From positions 297,001-361,000 of the forward strand of contig CAJNDT010006143.1 in assembly GCA_905221615.1 (NCBI GenBank): DNA of 64,000 nt, in the 5' to 3' direction. Made by a program: the position numbers and the translations under genes. Position 1 is the first letter of the stretch, and every line of letters starts with the position of its first letter. Under the pieces are notes generated by a model. It saw only the letters and a list, made by a program, of their open reading frames with translations, was not told where the DNA came from and did no database searches. The DNA is from Symbiodinium sp. CCMP2592. Lineage: Eukaryota; Sar; Dinophyceae; Suessiales; Symbiodiniaceae. Of the stretch, positions 55,925-64,000 are shown piece after piece.

Positions 55925-56137
55925 TTGGTCCTCGCAGAAGACATGTCCTGGGCGGACTACGTGAACACAGGAAGCTGCAAGAAAGGCACGTGTAGCATGC
56001 AGATGCAAACTAGACGATGGTGGCAGGAGTCCTGTTCGCGCGTACTGATTCAGAATGGCTTCGAACCTTCTGGGACGATGCGTGGAACGGGGCCCATGTT
56101 CGTTTTCATGAGGCCTGCAGCGACACATAGACGGTGA
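55925..56137 (+). CDS. exon-like frame, Cys-containing
   Basis: Reads LVLAEDMSWADYVNTGSCKK then GTCSMQMQTRRWWQESC. Together with 56364-56537 (WTALEGDLTPGNMGCCSLAE) it extends the Cys-rich gene. Function unknown. Confidence 0.35.
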   Translation: MVLAEDMSWADYVNTGSCKKGTCSMQMQTRRWWQESCSRVLIQNGFEPSGTMRGTGPMFVFMRPAATHRR

Positions 56138-57226
56138 CTAATAGAGAACCGCGGCAGCACTGCTTTGTAATTAAGATGCTTGGTTCCCTAAGTGGAGACG
56201 AAGGCACCTTTTTGGGATCAGAGTGGACTTTGTCAAGAACTCGCTCGGCGGAGGGAATTCATACCTCAGGCAGACGAGACTGTTACGGTTGAAGCGCTTT
56301 CAGGTTTGGTGCTTACATTGGGCTCGAAGCAGCTGCTTTCAAGTCAATAACCCCTTCTTTGTGTTAGGTGCTTGGGGCAATGGCAACACGGCTCCCCGCA
56401 CAGGGCCCATGGTTCAGCTGGATGGGTGGACCGCACTTGAAGGAGACCTCACACCTGGGAATATGGGATGCTGCAGCTTGGCCGAAAACGGGTTCACAAG
56501 CAATTGCGAGATGGGTGTTCCACCCGCTATCAGCTGAGGCCTCTCTGCAATTTGCGAATCCCCTGCATGCGCAGTTCATTCTGCATCTCTGCGGCTACAG
56601 CGAGAAGCTCGCGTTGTGTAGGACACCGATGGCCACTTGCAGCATAATCCATCTCGGATACACCAGGCATCGCCATGAAGTAGACTTAGCACGTCGGACC
56701 GTTTCCGCGCGCAGGAAGATTTGTCAGAGCGGCTTTTTGCGCAACTTCTCCTTCCAAGCCGATTTCGGCAGCCAGCCTCACAAGCTTGCCGGGCCATTGT
56801 GGCAGGCATCACTTGAAGTCTTGGCTGAAGCTGTGGAAGCCTGTCCCCTTGGATGGCCGGCTTGCACCGGAACCCTGCATCCGAACTGCATCCTGGCAAC
56901 AGGATGTTCGACAGTTGAACAAAGCCCGGAATTGGCTTTTCTACTCTGGTCCGAGGCATGTCCAAGCTCGAGATGATGGAAATGCCTCCCCCTCCCGGTC
57001 TCATGATCTTCCACCTGCGGGCCGAATGGGGAGACAAGATGAACCTCGGACCAAAATCTTGAAAGGTGTTGTCCTGTCAGGTTGGTGAGCTGCATGCTTT
57101 TTTGGCACACTTCATGCCAGGGTGGCTGCCAAGTCCGTGCACAAGATCGGGCTCAGTCACTTGGCTGCAGATATTGCGGCATCTCTACTAGGTCGCGCAC
57201 TTCGTGTCTTCAACTGAGGTCGCCCA

Positions 57227-57547
57227 GTGGCTCTATGGCAGATGTGTGACTACGTGCGCGGCACGCCACCTCCTTGCCATCCAGTCTTGGGGCAGCTTGA
57301 TCCATCGCAGCTGTGGTGGTGCAGCTTCCTTGCCAAACTGGAAAACTATGCCGACATTGCGAAACAGTCTCGAAGCAGCCAACGTCTGACCGCCCAGCCC
57401 AGGTTGGGACCTACCCTCTAACGCCGACTTTGACGAGCTCCTGGCGAGACGGTCTCTATCGTGGGCGCAGCTACACCTGTATCCACCAGGCTTCCGGGAC
57501 CGAATCTGTGACGAGCCTGAAGTCCTGTCGACTTGGCTTGGCTGCAG
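57227..57547 (+). CDS. two exon-like frames near the 3' end
   Basis: 57227-57402 reads MCDYVRGTPPPCHPVLGQLD then PSQLWWCSFLAKLENYADIA. 57408-57547, shifted by one base, reads DLPSNADFDELLARRSLSWA then QLHLYPPGFRDRICDEPEVL and ends at a good donor (GCTGCAG|GTGTCAG). The frame change between them implies a splice site or indel near 57.39 kb. Function unknown. Confidence 0.4.
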
Positions 57548-57559
57548 GTGTCAGAATTC

Positions 57560-58610
57560 AACTCGAAGCGCCTGGCCGGGGCCTCAGAAACGTTAGTAGA
57601 TCTACTATTGACATTGATAGTGCAAGCATGCACGTATATGTTTGCAGTTTCTACAATGTTCGGACAAAAGTAGGGAGCAGGCTGAAGTCGTTGCCGGATA
57701 GAACATTCCTGCGATCTACTTTCCGCATGCACCGCCCTAAGAATTGGTGGGCCGGCCGCCGTTTCCGGTAGGCAGAGATAGAGAAACATTGTCGTTGGTC
57801 ACCGAAATCCGTGGCCGCATTCCCTGTTACAGTGAGGTTCAAGGCTTCAGGCGGCGGAGGCTTAACATCACAGTGTGAAAGAGACAGAGAGTGGTCCGGC
57901 AAAGGACAATGGTGATATAGCCATATAATCGTGTGATTGTGTTAAGTGCACATGTGCGTGAGGATGTGGCGACACTTGCGTTACACTGCTTGCGGAGGAA
58001 CTTGCTGCAATCTCATAGTGCCTTTGAGTGTGTGGGCCTGCTTGTTGTGTTGATTACACCATCTCGTCAGGGTTCTGGCGCGAGCATGGTCAACAATGCT
58101 CTAACCATGTCTTGTTTCGGAAGCCCACGCGAGCATACTAGACACAATAGGTTAATGTAGGTTAATAGATAGAACAGTAAGTTACTGTAACGACATGTAA
58201 TGTCAACATACCCATGGCTCACAGCAGACCCAGCACACACTGTGACACGGCCAAGAACGCAAGCATACTGGGGACGTGCATGCAAGGTGCCGAGCAACTA
58301 CTGTTCTGGATGCTCGAGGGCACAGCCACGACCTCTTCTACAAGAGTCGAAGCAGGCAAAGGGAATCGAGCCGTGGCGTGGCGGGGCTACTGTGTAATGC
58401 TAGATTGTGTTGGCTTTTGAGAAGTGAGCAGAGGCATCAACCGTTTTGGGTGGCAGGTCGGGCATTGATCGTTCCTCGCGGCGGAGTCCTGGTCGGAATC
58501 CAGGCTGAAGTTTGGCTCGTGAGCCGCGCAAAGTATAGCTCGTGATTCCACAATTTGCCCAATTGTGTTTGTGCATACTTGCTGGCTTAAAGCGGCTTTG
58601 CTCCACGCGA
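57560..58610. other. no supported gene
   Basis: No convincing coding text; AT-richer around 57.9-58.2 kb. Confidence 0.35.
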
Positions 58611-59441
58611 TAGGATGGTTTGCCAAGGTTTCGCAACAACACCGGTTATGGCATTGTCTGGGCTACTAGGCAGCAACAGGATCCTTCAATTCACGCTGCT
58701 GAATACATCTCGACGTCTTTGGAATTCTTTACTCGTCTGGAAGGTTCCGCTGCAAAGAAGCCCACGACAAAGACCCAAGAGCCTCTTCGTGCAAGAAGCA
58801 GACTGCGACGATGCCGTGGCCTGAGCATCGCGCTACGAGCTCCCCACTTCTTCACTTGTGCCAGCAACTGTGGGAGTCCTGTGCAGGCACGTTGATTCAG
58901 CCGGGAGCCTATGCCCATTGGTGGACTCTGGAGGTTGGCAATGGTTCGGTGACCCTGAGAGTTTCAGACTGCATCTAGTTCTCGCTTGTGTACCAGATTT
59001 CATATCATGTCCTCCCTCGATGAACATACTCGTGGCTAAGAAATTGGTTGGGGGCACCTCGCGGTCATGAGCCAGTGGATCAAGTGTCCCGGTTGAGACC
59101 TGCCAACTTCGGCAAGAAGATATTTACTGTAGCAAGCCTTGACAAAGTTGTGGCCCTTTGCAAAGGTTGCAGCTGCACGGCAGAAAGAGGCTCTCAAAGC
59201 AAAGCCCTTCGCAAAGGCGACGGCAGCTCCCTTTTTCGTCGTGGCTGCTACGAATTTGCATGCCTTGTGTTGCGCGTTGCAGGCTCGAGCGGTGCTATCC
59301 AGGGGCGCAAAGTCCGTGCAGGCGCCTAACTTGGCGGCCAGTCGCTGTGGATTGCCAGGATCAAACCGGACATCTGACTGCTAAATAAACACGATCAGGT
59401 GCAATAGTCAATAGGCATTTCGCTGTGACTAGTGCGCTGGT

Positions 59442-59729
59442 GCCTTCGACGAGTGCTTCGACATGGAACGTGAACATGTTGTATTCGTAGCCAAAACCAT
59501 CACAAACAAACGCAGTCGTGAAGGGTTCTTGGTAAGCCGACCAGGCACGCTGTGAACGACGCTGCGTCTGGCCAACTTCGCCACTTCCCTCGCAAACGGA
59601 AGTGGACTGAAGGAAGCGGACGTAAAATGCGGCACAGACGAGCAGCTAAGTGCCAGCCCGCTGTATCTGAAAGCCTTCGACGTGTTCGAGCGCCTTGCCT
59701 TTGAGCCGCCCAGACCTCATTCGCAACGC
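59442..59729 (+). CDS. two exons joined by an 81-bp intron
   Basis: 59442-59531 reads AFDECFDMEREHVVFVAKTI then TNKRSREGFL and meets a GTAAGC donor. Intron 59532-59612 ends GACTGAAG. 59613-59729 reads EADVKCGTDEQLSASPLYLK then AFDVFERLAFEPPRPHSQR and ends at CGCAG|GTGATA. Phase 0 join. Family unknown. Confidence 0.4.
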
Positions 59730-60080
59730 AGGTGATACCGTATGCCGAGATATCCCTCGACTCGACAGATCTGACAGTCTATGCCTGAGTTCGACTGGAG
59801 ACGACAGCATTGCCCCACACCTGCCCACGACCCTCTAAACAACGTCTAGACGCTTGACACGAGTCCAGGTTGATGATCACTGGCTGGACCGTCTGGCGGG
59901 TTGCCTACAACAAAAAACCCGCGATTGCGAATCTATGGAAGTCTGCTCTGAGGCCCGCCTGGCATCACAAGCTCGTCTTAGCCTGAGGAACACGAGGTAA
60001 ACAAGAAGCCAACATGCACCCTCTATAACCGGGCTCGTCAGTGCACCACGAGGCTGTCAAACTGACCAATCGTTCTCAGC

Positions 60081-60788
60081 ATGCCGATTCCGCCTTCTAG
60101 TGGAGTTCGTGACTGGAAAGAAGGTAGCGCAAGCCAGAGCAGCAAATCCGCTCTCCCGGATATGCTGAGTCCGGGCCTTGTCACTGAAGACACCACCAAC
60201 AGCCTGGGCTTGACACAAACAAGGATTGGCTGGGAAGCCGATAGTGGAAGAGTACGTTGTGATGCACTCGGATGTGGTTGAGACGCCTAGTTATCTCTGC
60301 ATTTCCCGTGACCGCCTGGTGGGTTTTCACGGCGTCCCGCCTTCGAGCACACAGGGCCACCATCACTGCGCACGGCCCATGCCAAGGTGCCAAGCTGCCC
60401 GCGGATCGTGGGGACCGCAGAGCAGCTTTGTACTGTCGCGAAAGGTCATGAAGACATGCCATCATCCCCACCACAGATCACGTTCCGGAGCCGCAGCGAA
60501 AGAAGTGTTGAGCTTGGGAGGTCCAGATCGACGCTCTTCACATTTCAAGCATCGCAGTCAGAGCCTGGTGCCCCAATGTCAAATTGCTCATTTGCTTGCA
60601 GTGTCAGCGAGGTTCTCAAGCTTCTAAGCCTAAGCTCCTTTGAGGCATGTTGCACAGCAGTGGCATGCCAGCTTGTCGAAGGTTTGGTGTTCGATACGAC
60701 TGGACAGTGCTACGCTCTCAGTATTGCTGATGACCAGAAAAAATCGAATATGAAGGCAGCATCTGGGACAACAAGCACCACCCCCTAG
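60081..60788 (+). CDS. putative exons of one gene, unknown
   Basis: 60081-60236 (after TTCTCAG) reads MPIPPSSGVRDWKEGSASQS onward. About 60240-60380 reads PIVEEYVVMHSDVVETPSYL then CISRDRLVGFHGVPPSSTQ. 60387-60788 is open for 133 codons (ITFRSRSERSVELGRSRSTL, later CQLVEGLVFDTTGQCYALSI). All + strand. I cannot identify the domain. Confidence 0.4.
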
Positions 60789-60954
60789 GTACGTTTTCTG
60801 CCTGGTTATGCCGAAGCCTTACAAAGCTCGTTGTACAGGAGCTGGAAGCATGCAGACAAGCTCTGAATGCTGCCTGATGTTGCCAAGGTTCGTTCAGCTA
60901 TTCGTTTGCTGAGTCTCAGTGCGCGTTTCCACCTTGCTCCAGTCTTACATGTCC

Positions 60955-61092
60955 ACGAAGATTTCAGAGCTCGACAGAGACTTTTCGGAATCTTGTGTAA
61001 GGATGGTGCTTCAGTCTCTTTGCCAAGACGGCGGCTGCAAAGACCTGATCTGCTGCACCATGGTTGCGCAGCTTGTCATTTCCTGGCTGTAG
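60955..61092 (+). CDS. exon-like frame, helical
   Basis: 46 codons to TAG: TKISELDRDFSESCVRMVLQ then SLCQDGGCKDLICCTMVAQL. A longer overlapping + frame (60867-61241) is also open, so the choice is based on composition only. Confidence 0.3.
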   Translation, partial: TKISELDRDFSESCVRMVLQSLCQDGGCKDLICCTMVAQLVISWL

Positions 61093-61326
61093 AAATGGAC
61101 TTTCTCAGGCCGCCGTACCGTGGCTCCGTGAACGATTTCCTGGGCTGCCTCACTGCCGAGTACACGGCCAGGCTCCTGGAATCTCGCACAGCAGAAGTCT
61201 GTGTGAGTCTGATGTTCAGCGGCCAGCGCTCAGCAAGGTGAACTTCTTGCATAATGTGGGTGCAGTTCTTGGAAGAAGCTCCGTGTTGAAGCTGCCACGG
61301 CCCCGGTCCATTGCAAGCAGGGTGCA

Positions 61327-61809
61327 TTGACAGAGGGAGGACAGACCGGTGATTGTCAGCAGGCCACGAGTTCCCCTGAAGCTTGGTGGTACTGCTGTGT
61401 CTTATGCAACTTGACAGAACGAGAGACTTGCAGCTACGTAACTTGTGATCGCTCGTACCTGCAGGTCACAGACAGCATTGGCAGGCACCTCAGCACTCGA
61501 AGCTGCTTTGCAAGCCTGCCAGCGACATGCTCAACTTCATGCAGCCCGACGGAGCTCCAGTTCATCTTGTTTTTCAGATCTGCCTTGTGTTGGCTGTGCA
61601 CGGTTGCCATTATCTCATTGCTCTCAGTTCAAATGCGTCTAGCAGCGGAGTCAGATCTCCCATGTGTGTTCCGTGCAAGCTGCACAAGAGTCCTGCTCGG
61701 CATTAGTAGTATCTCTGACATGCGAAGCTGGTTCTGGAAGAAGCTTTTCAGCTCAGCGACAAAACCAGCCTTTGCTGACCATCCCTCGCTACTTGCCACA
61801 AGATTCTAG
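61327..61809 (+). CDS. open frame of 160 codons, low confidence
   Basis: The frame holds a hydrophobic stretch (LQFILFFRSALCWLCTVAII). Two other + frames overlap parts of it, so exon structure is unclear. No family recognised. Confidence 0.22.
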   Translation: MTEGGQTGDCQQATSSPEAWWYCCVLCNLTERETCSYVTCDRSYLQVTDSIGRHLSTRSCFASLPATCSTSCSPTELQFILFFRSALCWLCTVAIISLLSVQMRLAAESDLPCVFRASCTRVLLGISSISDMRSWFWKKLFSSATKPAFADHPSLLATRF

Positions 61810-61943
61810 CCAACCGAACAGAACGAAACTGCGAGTCAACATCGAACAGCGCCGCGAAATTGTACTGCCTGCTTCTGCCTAACTTTCGTCTCTTCTCGAG
61901 TTACAGGCTGAGCTTCATCTTCTTGTTTGCCGCGTGAGGTCTG

Positions 61944-62102
61944 GCCGCGGGAGAAGCTGCAGCACTGCTGAACAAACTCACCTTCGACGAGGACCTTCCT
62001 TCCGTGCCCGGCACTTGCGGAGCCTCGAGTAGATTCGCAGGACTTTGTTGCGAAACAGCGGGAGCAGCAAGGCACGAAACGAATTCGCGGGCCAGGTGCT
62101 GA
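61944..62102 (+). CDS. exon-like frame, unknown
   Basis: Reads AAGEAAALLNKLTFDEDLPS then VPGTCGASSRFAGLCCETAG to TGA. Protein-like text, no motif. Confidence 0.28.
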   Translation, partial: AAGEAAALLNKLTFDEDLPSVPGTCGASSRFAGLCCETAGAARHETNSRARC

Positions 62103-62215
62103 GCATGCCGCGGCTGACAATCCGAGCTCTCGATACATGTTCGCAGAACTTTGCGAAGTGCTGTGTGGGTTAACCGTTAACTACTTAGCATGGACCTGCG
62201 CAGAGCGGAGTCTGA

Positions 62216-62542
62216 GTGGGAGAGCCAGCGGCCAGCGGCCAGCGCACAGAAATGCAGGCTGGGGGATGGCGTGGTGGAAGCGAGCAAGTCCATTGCACAA
62301 GGAGTTCTTTGCCCGCAAGCTCAGCCAGCTCTCGGCTCTCGCCTGCACTTTGCAGCTCTGAGGTGGAGGGGGTTATGGATGTTGCTGGGGACCTGGACTC
62401 GTGTTTCAATACCGTGCCGCAGCTTCAGCGTTCACATAGCGAGGTGAAGAAACCTGTCCAAGGTGCTGGAGACCAAGCATCGGAACAGCCGGTAATTTTT
62501 GAAATGGGCACATGTTGCCGCGTTGATCAACCGGCACTTTAA
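62216..62542 (+). CDS. exon-like frame, acidic 3' part
   Basis: The later two thirds reads SEVEGVMDVAGDLDSCFNTV then PQLQRSHSEVKKPVQGAGDQ to TAA. The 5' third is Ser-rich and may be intronic. Function unknown. Confidence 0.3.
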   Translation: MGEPAASGQRTEMQAGGWRGGSEQVHCTRSSLPASSASSRLSPALCSSEVEGVMDVAGDLDSCFNTVPQLQRSHSEVKKPVQGAGDQASEQPVIFEMGTCCRVDQPAL

Positions 62543-62773
62543 AGGTCCTGCGTGTGGCTGAGGCTCGCAGCAGTGGCTTGAGTGGATTTCTCATGGGCGT
62601 GTGCTGCCCAGCAAGCGTCACCACATGCGGTCACACTCCTTCAAAAGATTTCAAAAGGGGATTCGGCGAGGTGGGAATCGGAATGGCCGGCAGCTTCGTC
62701 AAGCCGGTCTCACGTGTTGGCCAGGCCACTTGATTGGGTAGCTGTCAAGTCTGGAAAACTACATAACGAGTAA

Positions 62774-63310
62774 CAAGGTGTACAAGAACAACACATAGAT
62801 GTATAGTTGCGTGTGTTCGTGTACACACGTGTATCATATACTGACCATAACAATCAGCATGTAATCATAATCATAGTTAACATCATGCTCGCAATGAGAA
62901 ACTAGCACGTCTTTTTACAGGAAGGGTAGTACAAATAGCTCTATTCTGTACATACTGACTTACCTACCGACACACACGCGCACTTTTACATATGAATATG
63001 CATATCTATATATATATATACTATCATATGCATACACATAAAAATCTGCATGTGCATATGCATAGACAGGCCTTTACCTACATGAGCCTTTATGTACCTA
63101 TTATTAAGTGTATGTGTATGATTCGCGGCAACTGAAGCATGCAGGGCAGATGCACCGTCAATGTTGCTGGACCGTCCTAGCCCGCCGCTTGAGCAGCTTC
63201 AACAGCAGACGGTACGTCGAAGTGCGGGATGTAGCGGACAAGCTCCGAAAGTCGGAAGACTGAAGTGCCTAGCCGTTGTGGTTCAACCATCCCTACCGAA
63301 AGTGTAGACC
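62774..63310. other. AT-rich intergenic stretch with TA/CATA runs
   Basis: TATATATA near 63008-63020 and CATATGCAT-like repeats. No coding signal; separates the LPMO-like gene from the upstream exons. Confidence 0.5.
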
Positions 63311-63328
63311 GTGCACGCTGTTGGACTG

Positions 63329-64000
63329 ATGTGTTCCTTCCGTGCGTTGGTGAATCTGGCGGCAGTGGCCCTTGCAGCGGGGCATGGCCAGCTGACGATG
63401 CCTTTGGTTCGAGTAGACTCAGTGGGCCGCCGGGAAAGCCATGAACAAAGGGCCCCTGTCTACACGTTGGATGGCAATCGGGGAGGCTACTCTCCCACAA
63501 GCATGCGATGCCACGATTTCAACCCAGATTCAGACGGAGCGAAGACCACTTTGCAAGCCGGGTCCTCCTTTGATGTGACCTGGACCATGGAAGCCGGACA
63601 CCCCGGCGACTGCTACTTCTATGTGAGTTACGACCCAGATCCGAGCAACGCGGTGAACTTCTTCAAGATTGCCGCAATCCCTGGGTGTGGCGCACCGGAT
63701 GGCCTGAACATCCCCTCCTCTGTCAGCACTTCAGTTCTCCTTCCGGAAGAGTTGCCGGCCTGTGAGCACTGCGTGCTTCGTTGGGAATGGACGGGACATC
63801 AGCAGGTGGGAGTTTCCGAAAACAGGGGACCCTAATATAGTATATTACAGTAAATAGTAGGATCCCCATTATAAGGACCCCCAAGTAAGGTACCCCTATT
63901 TTCGGAAACTCCCAGGTGGTCAACATCGAATTCTATGTGCAGTGTGCGGACATCAAGATCGCCAGCAGTGCTCAGCCTGTGCTGCCCTCGCCAGTGACAC
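63329..64000 (+). CDS. LPMO / chitin-binding type-4 protein (5' part)
   Basis: Copper lytic polysaccharide monooxygenases cut chitin or cellulose oxidatively outside the cell. ATG at 63329 gives an 18-residue signal peptide (FRALVNLAAVALAAG) followed by His19, so cleavage would leave an N-terminal His, as needed for the copper 'histidine brace'. The second His is probably H91 (EAGHPGDCYFYVSYD). Near the end of the domain LRWEWTGHQQ joins VVNIEFYVQCADIKI after removal of intron 63806-63915; the Phe/Tyr here fits the axial ligand. Cys pairs (C61, C95, GCG, ACEHC, QCAD) suit a secreted fold. The frame is open to the window edge, so the gene is cut off. The exact AA family is not assigned. Confidence 0.8.
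63806..63915 (+). mobile_element. introner-like MITE acting as an intron
   Basis: A 106-bp element (63808-63913) with terminal inverted repeats: GGGAGTTTCCGAAAACAGGG at the left, and the right end is its reverse complement with one change (C to T). AGGT flanks both ends (63804-63807 and 63914-63917) as a target-site duplication. The spliced intron is 63806-63915 (110 bp): CAG|GTGGGAG ... CTCCCAG|GTGG. Donor GT comes from the left copy of AGGT and acceptor AG from the right copy, so the protein frame is unchanged (HQQ-VVNIEF). If unspliced, the frame reads VGVSENRGP and stops, a tail I recall in symbiodiniacean predicted proteins. No transposase inside; non-autonomous. Confidence 0.88.

Overview
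The window reads as nuclear DNA of a dinoflagellate, most likely a symbiodiniacean or close relative. Evidence: introns with GA and GC donors next to GT donors; a CobW-type GTPase ending in a short acidic C-terminal module I associate with dinoflagellate proteins; a 'SHSW..D' TIR-like domain; a 106-bp inverted-repeat element whose TIR begins GGGAGTTTCCG and makes a perfect intron; TTTAGGG-type interstitial telomeric repeats; many microsatellites; and short exons that I can find only on the + strand, as expected for unidirectional gene blocks. I see no tRNA, rRNA, CRISPR array, bacterial operon signal or viral gene.

Five loci are recognisable by family: a TIR-like protein (35.3-36.0 kb), an EamA/DMT transporter (42.3-43.6 kb), a CobW/COG0523 GTPase with three exons (48.1-50.0 kb), an LPMO / chitin-binding type-4 protein that runs off the right edge (63.3-64.0 kb), and, less surely, a VPS13-like SHR-binding segment (29.7-30.3 kb). 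Elsewhere I can see only exon-like islands, not whole genes: 0.7-3.2, 5.0-9.1, 10.3-12.4, 12.6-18.9, 20.4-23.9, 32.2-37.4, 40.1-40.9, 51.7-57.6 and 59.4-62.6 kb. Their exon chains are inferred from open frames that meet at GT/GC/GA...AG borders, and their confidence values are low because shadow frames here also look protein-like.

Repeats: AGT array (3.4-4.5 kb), TA/CA and ATTC arrays (9.1-10.0 kb), a 186-bp three-part higher-order repeat flanked by GGTTCGG-rich DNA (19.3-20.35 kb), an AAATAGCC hairpin cluster (23.9 kb), an AGAGAGAT array (24.1 kb), a 3.5-kb satellite with a 124-bp unit (24.5-28.0 kb), CA/ACGC arrays (31.1-31.8 kb), a CT array (37.5 kb), oppositely oriented degenerate tracts (38.4 and 39.5 kb) and two ACT arrays (44.9 and 47.0 kb).

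The clearest biology is intron creation by a mobile element: the 63.8-kb insertion interrupts the LPMO-like gene between two codons, duplicates AGGT, and carries its own splice signals so the reading frame is kept. The loci do not form a pathway; the window is a typical low-density, repeat-rich dinoflagellate segment.
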